A stretch of DNA of 64,000 nt from Micavibrio sp. UBA6139 (GCA_002423285.1 DIVF01000036.1:45445-109444), one strand, 5' to 3'. Shown: positions 24,305 to 33,316, counted from the first letter of the stretch. A program made the numbers and translations. Notes: generated by a model not told the origin, from the letters alone.

Positions 24305-25717
24305 CTAGGCTTTTGGCGCTTCAGAGCGGATAAAGGCGGTGATTTTGGCCAGATCATTGGGCATACCGATCAAATATTCCGCCCGGTCCATCAAATCGGC
24401 CAGATGCGGCGGCAGGGCTGGGCGAATGCCGGTGGCCTGTTCAACGGCATCGGGGAATTTGGACGGGTGAGCGGTTGCCACGGTGACCACGGGGATGGTT
24501 GGGTCTTCCTGACTTTGCAGGGTCGCGTGCAGGCCAACGGCGCTGTGTGGGTCGATCAGCACGCCGGTATGTTCATAACATTCGCGCATCATCTGCAATG
24601 TTTCCGGGTCGGTGCTGCGCTCGGCGGAAAATTCGCGGCGGGTTTGCTGCAATAAATCCGGTGAGACCTGGAATGATTTTTTGGTTTTCAGTTCGCCCAT
24701 CATTTTGTTGAGCTCATTTGAATCGCGGCGCAGCAGATCAAACAAATAGCGTTCAAAATTGCTGGAAACTTGAATGTCCATGCTGGGAGAGATCGAAGGC
24801 ATAACTTTTTCAATATCCATCAGCCCTGATTCAAAAAACCGCGTCAAAATATCATTGCGGTTGCTGGCAATGGTCAGTTTATGAATCGGTACTCCCATAC
24901 GGCGTGCGGCCCATGCGGCATAGACATTACCGAAATTTCCCGTTGGCACAGTGAAGGAAACATCACGCCCCGGCGCACCCAATGCAATCGCGGCATAGGC
25001 GTAATAAACCGTCTGCGCCATGATTCGCGCCCAGTTGATGGAATTGACGGCTGATAAATTCAGGTCTTTTTGTAATTTTGGATCAGCCAGCATGGCCTTG
25101 ACCAGCGCCTGGCAATCATCAAATGTGCCGTCCACCGCAATGTTGAAAACATTGGGCGCATCGATGGTTGTCATCTGGCGGCGCTGTACTTCTGAGGTGC
25201 GGCCCTTTGGGTGCAGGATGAAGGTGGTAATGTTGGGGCTGCGGCGCAGCGCCTCAATCGCGGCTGATCCTGTATCGCCGGATGTCGCGCCGATGATGGT
25301 CAGCTTTTGTTTGCTTTCTTCCAGGATATGATCGAACAGGCACCCCATAAATTGCAGGGCGTAATCCTTGAACGATAATGTTGGCCCATGGAATAATTCT
25401 AAAATCCACGCATTGGGGCCGATCTGGGTCAGGGGCGCGATGGCGGAATGGTTGAATGTTCCGCTCTCATACGCGCGAGCCAGAACTTTTTGTAAAACGC
25501 CGGGGCCTAAGGATTTGCCGATGAAGGGTTCCATGATGGCTGATGCCACCGCCGTATAGGGCGTGCCAGACAGATGGCTCATAAAATCATGATCGTGTTC
25601 GGGCCATGAATCGGGCACATACAGCCCGCCATCCGGCGCCAGCCCGGCCATCATGACATCGGTGAATGTTTTGGCCTCGCCGGGCCCGCGTGTGGAGATA
25701 TAACGAATCATAGGCAT
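24305..25717 (-). CDS. thrC: Threonine synthase
   Basis: PLP enzyme converting O-phosphohomoserine to threonine. MIRYISTRG, the long N-terminal domain with LAPDGGLYVPDSWP, and LSFKDYALQFMG with the PLP-binding Lys are diagnostic. GATSGDTGSAAIEA and VPTGNFGNVYAAW bind PLP phosphate and substrate. The 470 residues are normal for the long form. Two ATGs lie 6 nt apart (25717 and 25711); GGTGA lies at a better distance for 25711. It is monocistronic by layout, with a terminator of the upstream gene close before it. Confidence 0.96.
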   Translation of the reverse strand: MPMIRYISTRGPGEAKTFTDVMMAGLAPDGGLYVPDSWPEHDHDFMSHLSGTPYTAVASAIMEPFIGKSLGPGVLQKVLARAYESGTFNHSAIAPLTQIGPNAWILELFHGPTLSFKDYALQFMGCLFDHILEESKQKLTIIGATSGDTGSAAIEALRRSPNITTFILHPKGRTSEVQRRQMTTIDAPNVFNIAVDGTFDDCQALVKAMLADPKLQKDLNLSAVNSINWARIMAQTVYYAYAAIALGAPGRDVSFTVPTGNFGNVYAAWAARRMGVPIHKLTIASNRNDILTRFFESGLMDIEKVMPSISPSMDIQVSSNFERYLFDLLRRDSNELNKMMGELKTKKSFQVSPDLLQQTRREFSAERSTDPETLQMMRECYEHTGVLIDPHSAVGLHATLQSQEDPTIPVVTVATAHPSKFPDAVEQATGIRPALPPHLADLMDRAEYLIGMPNDLAKITAFIRSEAPKA

Positions 25718-25768
25718 ATTTCACCATACGCCTTGCGGCCTGTCATGAAGAAAGAAGGTCAAAAAGAT

Positions 25769-25800
25769 CCGGGCATCTCCTTTTCACAGGAGATGCCCGG
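25769..25800 (-). terminator. Strong intrinsic terminator
   Basis: A 13-bp perfect stem (25769-25781 with 25788-25800, CCGGGCATCTCCT arm) and 6-nt loop; on the minus strand ATCTTTTT follows. It ends the acyltransferase transcript. Confidence 0.9.
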
Positions 25801-25820
25801 TCGTCCCACCCAACCCAAAA

Positions 25821-26693
25821 TCAGCTTTCCAGATTCTGGAAGAGCATATCCATACATTTCTGGTCAAAGAGCTGGTCTTGCCATGCATCTTGCCCCAGCT
25901 CATTCGCCTTTAAGTGCAGGCGACCGCGATCCGATACAATTTCCCAGCAGGGCGGGTTTTGCAGGATCATGTTATCGAGCGCATGTTTAATGTTAAAAAT
26001 AATCGGCTGTTGCGGTCCGTTCATATCAAGGCGTGGCCCCAAAACGCGGTAGCTCAGACCAATGCGTTGCAAAGCATAAAGCTGTTCCGGGTCAAAGATG
26101 CAGATGCAATCTGTCACCCCATTCTCCAATGCCCCCTCAAAAGCCGCGCGGAGCAGCCCCAGCGGCGCAAAGGGAATCGTGCGGCGGAAATGGACGCTGG
26201 TCCCTTCATTCAGTTGTAAGCCCTGATCTTGATCGAAATAAGACGGCAGGGCGACACCATCACCGGGGCGCTTTCTGAAATCGCGGGTCATGCATAATCG
26301 CGATATTTCACAAAATTGCGGTACTTTATCTTCCATATGCAGTAGTGGATGATCGCAAATAAATTGCATGGGGAAGCTGTGCAGCGGTTTATCGCTTCGC
26401 GGCAAGACAATCCGCACCGTGCCAACGGCCTTGTCTGTGGTCTTGTGATACAGCAGATAATGCAGCGCGTGGTCATCATAGGCATCCTTTTCCATCGATG
26501 AACAAGCGGTGGAAGACCCGGCCGTATCAATATTATGATTGTCGCAATAAATTTCGTAACGCAGTCGGAAGGCAATATCTTTCAATGCGTTAGAATCGGC
26601 ACGCAAAATGCGGAAGGCCTTATGATAGTCAGGATAAAATGATTTTGAATGCATACTTTCAAGGCACGCATTGAGAAATTCTTGGGTCGACAT
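25821..26693 (-). CDS. PEP-CTERM/exosortase-associated acyltransferase-like protein
   Basis: Resembles the acyltransferase family often found with exosortase/PEP-CTERM systems (N-acyl amino-acid synthase / LuxI-like fold). KAFRILRADS, then DIAFRLRYEIYCDN, DDHALHYLLYHKTTDKAVGTVRIVLP and FCEISRLCMTRDFRKRP follow the order expected for that family. The 290 residues are typical. It probably joins an acyl chain from ACP to an amine, but the product is unknown. No exosortase or PEP-CTERM protein is in this window, so any partner lies elsewhere. A 155-bp non-coding stretch separates it from the M32 gene, and a strong terminator follows. Confidence 0.72.
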   Translation of the reverse strand: MSTQEFLNACLESMHSKSFYPDYHKAFRILRADSNALKDIAFRLRYEIYCDNHNIDTAGSSTACSSMEKDAYDDHALHYLLYHKTTDKAVGTVRIVLPRSDKPLHSFPMQFICDHPLLHMEDKVPQFCEISRLCMTRDFRKRPGDGVALPSYFDQDQGLQLNEGTSVHFRRTIPFAPLGLLRAAFEGALENGVTDCICIFDPEQLYALQRIGLSYRVLGPRLDMNGPQQPIIFNIKHALDNMILQNPPCWEIVSDRGRLHLKANELGQDAWQDQLFDQKCMDMLFQNLES

Positions 26694-26849
26694 TTAAGTC
26701 TCCTTGATCTCCAATCGCCGGCTCAGACAGGTGGCTCCCTGCGGCCATGACTTCATTATACGGCCGCCGGACTTCATATTTTCTTAATAATATCAGGGCG
26801 TTACATAAAATTTGCGGCGAATTTATTTCAAATATTGCCGCAAATTTTT

Positions 26850-28382
26850 CTATGGGGTGCCGGGCGTATAGGGGCGACCAAGATAGCGTTCGCTCAAATG
26901 ATTGAGATAGGCCTGCGCGTTCAGCGGCGCGCCTGTTGCTTTTGTAAACAGGTCGTTGTTGCTCAACAGCGAGCCCTTGCTGTGAATATTGGCCCGCTGC
27001 CAATCATTCAGCGGTTTAAAATTCCCTTTTGTAATTTCAGGCAGAACGGTTGGGTCGGCGCGTTTCGCCGCAGCGAAAAATTGTGCCGCACCCATCGCGC
27101 CCAGCGTATAGGCCGGGAAATATCCAATCATGCCGCATGGCCAGTGAACATCCTGCATGCAGCCCTTTGATGCATCGGGCGGAACCACACCGAGGCGTTG
27201 TTTCATACCGTCATTCCACGCATCGGGAAGGTCTTTGACTTCCAGTGTGCCGTTGATTATGCGTTGTTCCAGATCGTGGCGCAAAATCACATGCAGCGGA
27301 TAGGTCAACTCATCGGCCTGTACGCGGATGAAGGACGGTTGTGAATGCCACAGCGTGCGTTTCAGGTTTTCCGCAGACAAAGCTGGGTCATTCGCGCGGT
27401 TGAAGGTTTTTTGCAATTCGCCGGACAGGTAATCGAGGAACGGGCCGCTCATGCAGGCCTGATACTCAATAATCATCGACTGGCTTTCATGAACGCCCAT
27501 GCCCATGTGATCCCCCGCTGGCTGGTAACGCCATGCGGCGGGGAGGTTCTGGCCATAAATCGCGTGGCCGGCTTCATGCACAGTTGAATAAATGGAATCA
27601 AAGAAATCAGTATCGTTACAGCGTGTGGTGATGCGGCTGTCATCGGGGCTGCCAGCGGAAGACGGGTGCCCGTCAATCGCATAGAGAATGCCGCGATTGG
27701 TATCAAACCCAACCAGCTTCGCCAGTGCATGGTTTAAAACCATCTGCGCTTCGCGTGGGAACGGGCCGGTGATCGGCAGGGCAGCGGGGGCTGATTTCTG
27801 GCGGGCAAAGGCTTCTGGAATCATAACGCGCAGGGCTTTATCAAGCGCGCTGAATTCCTGTTCTACTTGCGCGGCGCGCAGGCCTGGGCTGAATTGATCA
27901 AGAAGCGCTTCATAGGCTGATGCCAAACCCATCTTTGCTTGCTTGGCTTGACCCACTTGGCGGGCAATCGCGAAGCTGTGCGTGTACCAATCGCGCACTT
28001 TGCTCCAATCACCGGATTTATAGTTTTGTGTGTGGATTTGTTCGCCTTCGGCGGCGACACGTGATGCTTCGCGGGCCAGATCATCGGGCAGGCTGGCTTC
28101 ATGCACCCATTCACGGCGCATCAGGTGTAAATTGCGCTGGTCTTCGGCGGACAGGTTTTGTTGATTGGCCTCAGCATCATCCAGCCAGTCTTCGACGCGC
28201 TTATCGCACATGATGGCGTGGGTGGTTTCACCAATCGCCACCAATTGGTTGATGCGGTCTTGGTGACTGCCCTTGGCCAGCACGGTCTCCATATCCTTCG
28301 ACAGAATTTCTGCGGCATAGGACAAATTCCGCATGCGGGCAAAGGTGGCTTTTAAATTGTCGTAGGATGATGGTTGGCTCAT
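26850..28382 (-). CDS. M32 family carboxypeptidase
   Basis: Zinc metallocarboxypeptidase of the thermostable carboxypeptidase Taq group, removing C-terminal residues from peptides. The zinc motif is STVHEAGHAIYGQNL (HExxH), followed by MGMGVHESQSMIIEYQ with the third ligand Glu. The protein is 510 residues, all-helical in character, without signal peptide, and so cytoplasmic. YPLHVILRHDLEQRI and DVHWPCGMIGYFPAYTLGAM are also family segments. The start ATG 28382 (MSQPSSYDNL) fits. It appears monocistronic. Confidence 0.94.
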   Translation of the reverse strand: MSQPSSYDNLKATFARMRNLSYAAEILSKDMETVLAKGSHQDRINQLVAIGETTHAIMCDKRVEDWLDDAEANQQNLSAEDQRNLHLMRREWVHEASLPDDLAREASRVAAEGEQIHTQNYKSGDWSKVRDWYTHSFAIARQVGQAKQAKMGLASAYEALLDQFSPGLRAAQVEQEFSALDKALRVMIPEAFARQKSAPAALPITGPFPREAQMVLNHALAKLVGFDTNRGILYAIDGHPSSAGSPDDSRITTRCNDTDFFDSIYSTVHEAGHAIYGQNLPAAWRYQPAGDHMGMGVHESQSMIIEYQACMSGPFLDYLSGELQKTFNRANDPALSAENLKRTLWHSQPSFIRVQADELTYPLHVILRHDLEQRIINGTLEVKDLPDAWNDGMKQRLGVVPPDASKGCMQDVHWPCGMIGYFPAYTLGAMGAAQFFAAAKRADPTVLPEITKGNFKPLNDWQRANIHSKGSLLSNNDLFTKATGAPLNAQAYLNHLSERYLGRPYTPGTP

Positions 28383-28503
28383 GGTTTTATTCCCCTGTTG
28401 ATCTTCTTATTATTCTCTCTTTGTTAAACCATAAGGGGGCGGAGAGCGTCAAAGTAATAAATTTCTTTCAAATCAGTGGTATATCGGCGTATAGACTGGG
28501 GCT

Positions 28504-29685
28504 ATGAAACGCAGTGATGTCATTATTATTGGGGCGGGTGCCGCCGGGTTGATGTGTGCGGTGGAATCCGCGAAGCGCGGGCGCAGCACAATTGTGCTGG
28601 ACCATGCCTCTGCCCCGGCTGAAAAAATTCGTATTTCTGGCGGTGGGCGGTGCAATTTTACCAATATTGGCTGTTCACCTGCGAATTTCCTGTCGCAAAA
28701 CCCACATTTTTGTAAATCTGCGCTGAAGCGTTACGGCGTGCAGGATTTCATCGACCTTGTGAACGCGCACAAAATAAAATGGCACGAAAAAACATTGGGT
28801 CAATTATTTTGCGATGATTCTGCGAAACAGATTATCAAGATGCTGCTCGATGAATGTGATGCGGCTGGTGCAACCATTACACTCGACACGACAATCGAAC
28901 AGGTTGAAAAGATTGATGGTGGTTATCGCTTGCTCACCAACCGTGGTTCGTTTGAATGTGAATCTTTGGTCATTGCCACGGGCGGGCCATCGATACCCAA
29001 AATGGGTGCCACCGGGTTTGGCTATGAAGTGGCCAAGCAGTTTGGGCTGAACATCATTCCACCGCGCGCGGGTCTTGTCCCCTTAACCTTCGATGTTGAT
29101 ATATTGGCGCAAACAAAGGATTTATCGGGCATCGGGATTGATCCTGCCATTGTTCAATGCGGCAAGACAAAATTCAATGAAGCGGTGCTGTTCACGCATA
29201 AGGGCATTAGCGGCCCGGCGATTTTGCAAATTTCATCCTATTGGCGCGGCGGCGATGACATCATCATCAATCTGGCCCTGCAACATGACATGTTGGCGAT
29301 TTTAAAAGATGCACGGGTGAACCAGCCGCGCAAAATCCTGCATAACATCCTAAGTGATTATCTGCCGCAACGTCTGGCCGAACGGATCGCCGAAGTATCC
29401 GGTTTCGATCAACCGATGGCTGACCTATCCGATAAAAAACTCCAAGCTGTTGCCGACCGCATCAACCGCTGGACCGTCAAACCAAATGGCAGTGAAGGCT
29501 ACCGCACGGCGGAGGTTGCACTGGGCGGGGTCGATACAGACGAAATTTCTTCCAAAACATTCGAGGCCAAAAAATCACCGGGTCTGTATTTCATCGGCGA
29601 AGTCGTCGATGTCACCGGATGGCTCGGCGGCTATAACTTCCAATGGGCGTGGTCTTCGGGCTGGTGCTGCGGACAGGAAGTCTAA
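28504..29685 (+). CDS. NAD(P)/FAD-dependent oxidoreductase, BaiN/HI0933 family
   Basis: Flavoprotein of the HI0933/YhiN family, related to BaiN; its natural substrate is unclear. DVIIIGAGAAGLMCA is the FAD-binding dinucleotide motif, and ISGGGRCNFTN follows as the family signature. VIATGGPSIPKMGATGFGYEVA, FTHKGISGPAILQISSYW and EVALGGVDTDEI are further hallmarks, and the C-terminal GGYNFQWAWSSG completes the fold. The 393 residues are normal. It is followed by a palindrome of the 3'-end family. Confidence 0.92.
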   Translation: MKRSDVIIIGAGAAGLMCAVESAKRGRSTIVLDHASAPAEKIRISGGGRCNFTNIGCSPANFLSQNPHFCKSALKRYGVQDFIDLVNAHKIKWHEKTLGQLFCDDSAKQIIKMLLDECDAAGATITLDTTIEQVEKIDGGYRLLTNRGSFECESLVIATGGPSIPKMGATGFGYEVAKQFGLNIIPPRAGLVPLTFDVDILAQTKDLSGIGIDPAIVQCGKTKFNEAVLFTHKGISGPAILQISSYWRGGDDIIINLALQHDMLAILKDARVNQPRKILHNILSDYLPQRLAERIAEVSGFDQPMADLSDKKLQAVADRINRWTVKPNGSEGYRTAEVALGGVDTDEISSKTFEAKKSPGLYFIGEVVDVTGWLGGYNFQWAWSSGWCCGQEV

Positions 29686-29695
29686 GGAAGGTTAT

Positions 29696-29730
29696 AGGGT
29701 CTAAGGGGGCACTGCCCCCTTAAAAACCCT
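29696..29730. repeat. GC palindrome after the BaiN-like gene (3'-end repeat family, copy 6)
   Basis: TAAGGGGGC-ACT-GCCCCCTTA, a perfect 9-bp stem, inside outer arms AGGGT and ACCCT. It begins about 10 nt after the stop codon. Confidence 0.75.
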
Positions 29731-29812
29731 TTACTTTCAATGGTGTTTGACAGATTTTTCCGTATTCTGTAAAACAGACCCTATAACCATAAAATTGGAC
29801 AGGATCACCGCC

Positions 29813-30700
29813 ATGATGCCAACCCCGTTACAACGGCTTGACCGCTATTATGCCCATATTGCTGCCGAAGCGATTTCAGAGGCAAACCGCCCCAATGTGC
29901 TGACCCGCGTGTTTGGCAAGACGCATGAACCGCTGATCCCTTATCAAATCAAAAACCCCGGGGCCGCGCTTCGCTTCACGGATTACCGTCAGGCCTTTGC
30001 CGCGCTGGGCCTTGGCGAAGATGATTTGAAAAACTGTCTGAAGCCGGGTGCCGCCAATCTTTACACCGAACCAAAATCGGACCCGGAAGGGCGCGGGCAG
30101 GGACGGCATTTAAAATGGTCCGCCTATGTATCACCCGATTACAGCCATGTCGTTCTTGAAATCGGCAGCCCGTATCATTTGATCGGTTTTTGCTTTGCAC
30201 GGGACGGTGATGAAGTCATCCTCGACCAGATGAGCGCAGGCGATGTGGATACGCACTATAATCTTGATACGGCCGCTGATACGCCGGGCGCAAATAATCT
30301 GCGTAAAGTCATGCTGGATGTTGCGGCGACCACGATCAAGGATCTGCGCACCAACCCAAAGGGGTCAGAGGGCCGCTTCAGCGGTCTGGCCAGACCCATC
30401 ATCCAATTCGTGAAAATGGATCTTGAAAACCGGATGAGCGTTCTGCGTAGCCAGAAAGCCTTGCTGGAAACACAGGCCAACCTCATTCGTCTGGGCGAAC
30501 AATTTGAGTCCCTGGCCGGTGATTTAAATGAATTATCAGCGGAAATTTTACCCGGCGTGCAAAAGGGTTTGGAAGCCGTTGAGCATGTGGCAAAACTGAC
30601 CCAGAACGGTCTGGATAAAATGCAAGGGCAGTTAAACGCCAATGCCGATGCCGCCCGCAGCATCGCCGAAAAACTGACGCCCAAGGATGGCCCGCAATAA
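29813..30700 (+). CDS. Unknown protein with a helical C-terminal region
   Basis: Not recognised. From ATG 29813 (AGGA 8 nt upstream) it has 295 residues. The first 200 look globular (RYYAHIAAEAIS; RHLKWSAYVSPDYSHVVLEIG). The last 90 form long amphipathic helices with regular hydrophobic spacing (FESLAGDLNELSAEILPG, then KGLEAVEHVAKLTQNGLDK), suggesting a coiled coil or a protein-binding arm. No signal peptide is seen. The stop overlaps the next start in TAATG, so it is almost certainly co-translated with the YecM-like protein. Confidence 0.72.
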   Translation: MMPTPLQRLDRYYAHIAAEAISEANRPNVLTRVFGKTHEPLIPYQIKNPGAALRFTDYRQAFAALGLGEDDLKNCLKPGAANLYTEPKSDPEGRGQGRHLKWSAYVSPDYSHVVLEIGSPYHLIGFCFARDGDEVILDQMSAGDVDTHYNLDTAADTPGANNLRKVMLDVAATTIKDLRTNPKGSEGRFSGLARPIIQFVKMDLENRMSVLRSQKALLETQANLIRLGEQFESLAGDLNELSAEILPGVQKGLEAVEHVAKLTQNGLDKMQGQLNANADAARSIAEKLTPKDGPQ

Positions 30701-31113
30701 TGACCCCTGATGTGCTTCTTCAAGAAATCAATAAGGCGATGATCGATCTGGTCCCGGAAGGGGCCGCCAATCGCCTCGCCGGGGAAACCATTCCACAACT
30801 CAGCCATCTGTGCTTCAAATTTAAAAGCGAAGCCGATTACCGCGCGACCATTGAATCGGCACAGCATTTAGGGGTTATCAATCATAAGGAATTTGGCGGT
30901 AAGGAAATTACCTGGTGCCGGCTGAACGCGCCGATTTTAAGTCTGGAATGGCTGGAACTGGTGCAACCGAAAACGGAAAGTAATGCCTATAACGGCCTCA
31001 CCGCGATTGGTTACGCTGTTCCGGAATTAGCGACGGCTGTAAAAATTCAATCCGCAGATGGAAAAATTACCTTCCGCTATCAACCCAAACACGCTGCGCA
31101 ATTGGCACAGTGA
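30700..31113 (+). CDS. YecM-like (VOC superfamily) small protein
   Basis: A 137-residue protein with some resemblance to YecM of E. coli, a vicinal-oxygen-chelate-fold protein of unknown function. IPQLSHLCFKFKSEADY resembles the 'DHicfRvet' strand, HKEFGGKEITWCRLNAP the middle strand with its variable turn, and LEWLELVQPK the metal-side 'IELP.PK' segment. The match is from memory of the fold and is moderate. It starts in the stop codon of the upstream gene, so the two probably work together. A palindrome follows at once. Confidence 0.6.
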   Translation: MTPDVLLQEINKAMIDLVPEGAANRLAGETIPQLSHLCFKFKSEADYRATIESAQHLGVINHKEFGGKEITWCRLNAPILSLEWLELVQPKTESNAYNGLTAIGYAVPELATAVKIQSADGKITFRYQPKHAAQLAQ

Positions 31114-31149
31114 AGGGGTTTTTAAAGGGGGCAATGCCCCCTTTACCCT
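31114..31149. repeat. GC palindrome between convergent genes (3'-end repeat family, copy 7)
   Basis: TAAAGGGGGC-AAT-GCCCCCTTTA, a perfect 10-bp stem, with outer AGGGG and ACCCT. It starts directly after the stop codon of the YecM-like gene and ends 11 bp before the stop of the His-rich gene. Confidence 0.78.
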
Positions 31150-31159
31150 ATTCTTATTC

Positions 31160-31366
31160 TTAATCGTGCTTATGGCCGCAATTTTCATCATGGACATGGC
31201 CATGGTTGCAATCGGGCCCGTGAACATGGTCGTGTGCGTGATCATGCCCGTGGTTGCAATGGGGGCCGTGAACGTGACCACCACCTAAATTGCCGCCAAG
31301 GATGCCGCCCATAATGGTGCTGGAACCCATCAGGCTCGATTTAATGAAGTTGAATTTCTTGCTCAT
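31160..31366 (-). CDS. Histidine-rich small protein, probable metal binder
   Basis: A 68-residue protein whose second half consists of repeats of the type HxHGPxCNHGHxH (three Cys, about 19 His). Such tails bind nickel, zinc or copper in chaperones and storage proteins such as HypB or SlyD tails. The first half is MSKKFNFIKSSLMGSST followed by a Gly-rich stretch. AGGAGA sits 8 nt before the start, a textbook site, so it is surely translated. It lies just downstream of the methyltransferase-RcnB-like region on the same strand, which suggests a metal-handling group, but the metal is not known. Confidence 0.8.
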   Translation of the reverse strand: MSKKFNFIKSSLMGSSTIMGGILGGNLGGGHVHGPHCNHGHDHAHDHVHGPDCNHGHVHDENCGHKHD

Positions 31367-31405
31367 GGTCTTTATCTCCTGAATATGGGTGTTTTCTACA
31401 CTGGC

Positions 31406-32578
31406 TTAGGCTGGAATCTCCAGCATTTTCTCCAGATGGTGGGTTTTTATGCCGAAATAGGCCTTGGCAGCGTGGATTTTCTCTAAAATCTCCGGGTCGT
31501 GCAGCTTGGCTTTCGGGTTTTTGGTCGCGGTAATCATGACGTTTTTCGGTGTATGGGCGTCGCTGATGAACTCAAAGACTTTAGTGCTGTAACCGCAATA
31601 TTCAAGGATCAGGGACCGTAAACCGTCCGTGACCATTTCCGCCTGACGTTCGACAAAGATGCCGTGTTTCAACAAGAACCCCAAATCGTTCTGGGCCTTG
31701 TGCCCCTCAATCTCACGGCGGATTTGTTTGTGACAGCATGGGGCCACGACAATCCATTCGGCATTAGCAGCAATACCCTTGGCAATCGCGTCATCAGTGG
31801 CGGTGTCACAAGCATGCAGGGCGATCAGCATATCAAGCGGACCTGCCTCATATTCCGCAATGCCACCTTCCACGAATTTCAAACCGTCAAAATCAGAATG
31901 AATGGCAATTTCATTGCACAGCGCCACCATATCAGTGCGGTATTCAACGCCCGTCACTTCGGCCTTCAACCCTAATGTCTTGGTCAAATAATCATACAGG
32001 GCAAAGGTCAGGTAACCCTTGCCCGAACCCATATCGGCAATGCGCAGCGTGCGTTCGGTGTCGGTGTTTTTCAACAGCGGGCTTAAAATTTCGACGTACT
32101 TATTGATCTGGCGGAACTTATCCTGCGCGGTCTTAAACACGGTGCCATTGGCATCGGTAATTTTTAAATCATAAAGCCATGATGTTTTTTTGGCTTCAAT
32201 GGTGCGGACCTTGTCGCGGTCATGGCTGGTGGACGGCGCATCCTTATGGGTCGGCTTGGTGCGCTTCATGGTTTGCGTGGACAGGTCGAATTCGGTTGTG
32301 AACAATGTTCCAACCTTGAAATCCCCCTCCAACGCCGTGGCAATGCGGTCAAACGCCTCGCCGGGGCCATAGTTTTTCACGATGTCGCGGGTTTTATAGC
32401 GATAGGTGAAGCTCAGCTTATCTTCACGCTTCACAACGACATGGCGGATGATGATCTGTTTTAAACCTTCTTCAGGCCCGGTGTACTGGCCAAGGGTCAA
32501 CTTCACAAAGCTCCCCCCGACCAAACTTTGATCAAGGGCGGCCAGAAATTCATCAGTTTGATTGTTCTCTTGGGTCAT
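31406..32578 (-). CDS. SAM-dependent methyltransferase (class I)
   Basis: Class I methyltransferase. RIADMGSGKGYLTFALYDYL is motif I (Gly-rich SAM loop), VTGVEYRTDMVALC motif II, and VVAPCCHKQIRREI resembles the catalytic-loop region seen in a group of SAM enzymes that includes RNA methylases (Methyltransf_32-like). A domain of about 170 residues precedes it and contains paired strands with Arg-rich FTYRYKTRDIVKNYG. From ATG 32578 it has 390 residues; the longer frame upstream is unlikely because it runs through a terminator. Substrate not identified. Confidence 0.8.
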   Translation of the reverse strand: MTQENNQTDEFLAALDQSLVGGSFVKLTLGQYTGPEEGLKQIIIRHVVVKREDKLSFTYRYKTRDIVKNYGPGEAFDRIATALEGDFKVGTLFTTEFDLSTQTMKRTKPTHKDAPSTSHDRDKVRTIEAKKTSWLYDLKITDANGTVFKTAQDKFRQINKYVEILSPLLKNTDTERTLRIADMGSGKGYLTFALYDYLTKTLGLKAEVTGVEYRTDMVALCNEIAIHSDFDGLKFVEGGIAEYEAGPLDMLIALHACDTATDDAIAKGIAANAEWIVVAPCCHKQIRREIEGHKAQNDLGFLLKHGIFVERQAEMVTDGLRSLILEYCGYSTKVFEFISDAHTPKNVMITATKNPKAKLHDPEILEKIHAAKAYFGIKTHHLEKMLEIPA

Positions 32579-32610
32579 GGGCGGGAGATTACCGCGCCAA
32601 ACCAAATAGA

Positions 32611-32650
32611 TAAAGAAAAGAATACCCCCGCCGAGGAGCAAGGCGGGGGC
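32611..32650 (-). terminator. Intrinsic terminator of the RcnB-like gene
   Basis: CCCCCGCC (32625-32632) pairs with GGCGGGGG (32642-32649) across a 9-nt loop; on the minus strand TATTCTTTTCTTT follows. It separates the RcnB-like gene from the methyltransferase. Confidence 0.8.
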
Positions 32651-32674
32651 ATCTTTTGCAGGGGTGCAAACTTT

Positions 32675-33202
32675 TTAGCCGCGACCATTCACCGCCGATA
32701 ACAGGGTCACCGCGTCAATAATCATGCGCGTGGCTTCGGACATTAACAAAACATCGGAATCCACCTGCACATAGCGATACCCAACCGGAACAGGCTTTAA
32801 CCGCACATAAAGATCACGGGGAATTGGCCGCCACTGCACATAATCGGGCAAGCGTTTGCCAATCGTATAGGACGGATAACGGCGGTCATTGTGGCCGTGC
32901 TTGTCATGCCCGCGACCCCGGTTCCATCCATGTCCGCGATCATCGCGTTCATAGCGGCTGGCATAACGATCCGGGTTATAATCGACATTGATATAATTGA
33001 TGATGACCTGACGGTCATTGCTGCGGATCATTTTTGGGCCATGGTCGCGATCACGCCCACGGTCCCGATCATCCCCGCGATAATGTTCCTGTCGATTGTC
33101 ATTGCGCCGCGATTCCGCCTGCGCCGTCTGGACCATCCCGGCCCCAAACATTGCAACCATCGCCAAAGTCAAAACCGCTTTACCACGAATGCCCAAACTC
33201 AT
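32675..33202 (-). CDS. RcnB-like periplasmic protein
   Basis: Secreted 175-residue protein: a signal peptide (AVLTLAMVAMFGAGMVQTAQA) is followed by a highly charged Arg/Asp/His linker (RDRGRDRDHGP, GRGHDKHGHNDRR) and a C-terminal RcnB-like domain with YTIGKRLPDYVQW and VPVGYRYVQVDSDVLLM. RcnB in E. coli takes part in nickel/cobalt homeostasis; many alphaproteobacterial relatives are of unknown role. The His/Asp-rich linker could bind metal. AAGGG stands upstream of the start. It has its own terminator. The His-rich peptide lies 1.3 kb downstream. Confidence 0.72.
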   Translation of the reverse strand: MSLGIRGKAVLTLAMVAMFGAGMVQTAQAESRRNDNRQEHYRGDDRDRGRDRDHGPKMIRSNDRQVIINYINVDYNPDRYASRYERDDRGHGWNRGRGHDKHGHNDRRYPSYTIGKRLPDYVQWRPIPRDLYVRLKPVPVGYRYVQVDSDVLLMSEATRMIIDAVTLLSAVNGRG

Positions 33203-33316
33203 ATCTCATACCCTTTGTTGGATGACGTTGGGTAAAGCGTAGCAACGACCTGTGTGCAAAAAATGGCGTGTTTCGACACGGATTTGACATGATTTGTTGG
33301 GGATAGACAGAAAAGA

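Noticed and set aside
29747..29812. N-terminal extension of the helical-arm protein
   Set aside because: AGGA at 8 nt supports ATG 29813, and the extension lacks any start signal.
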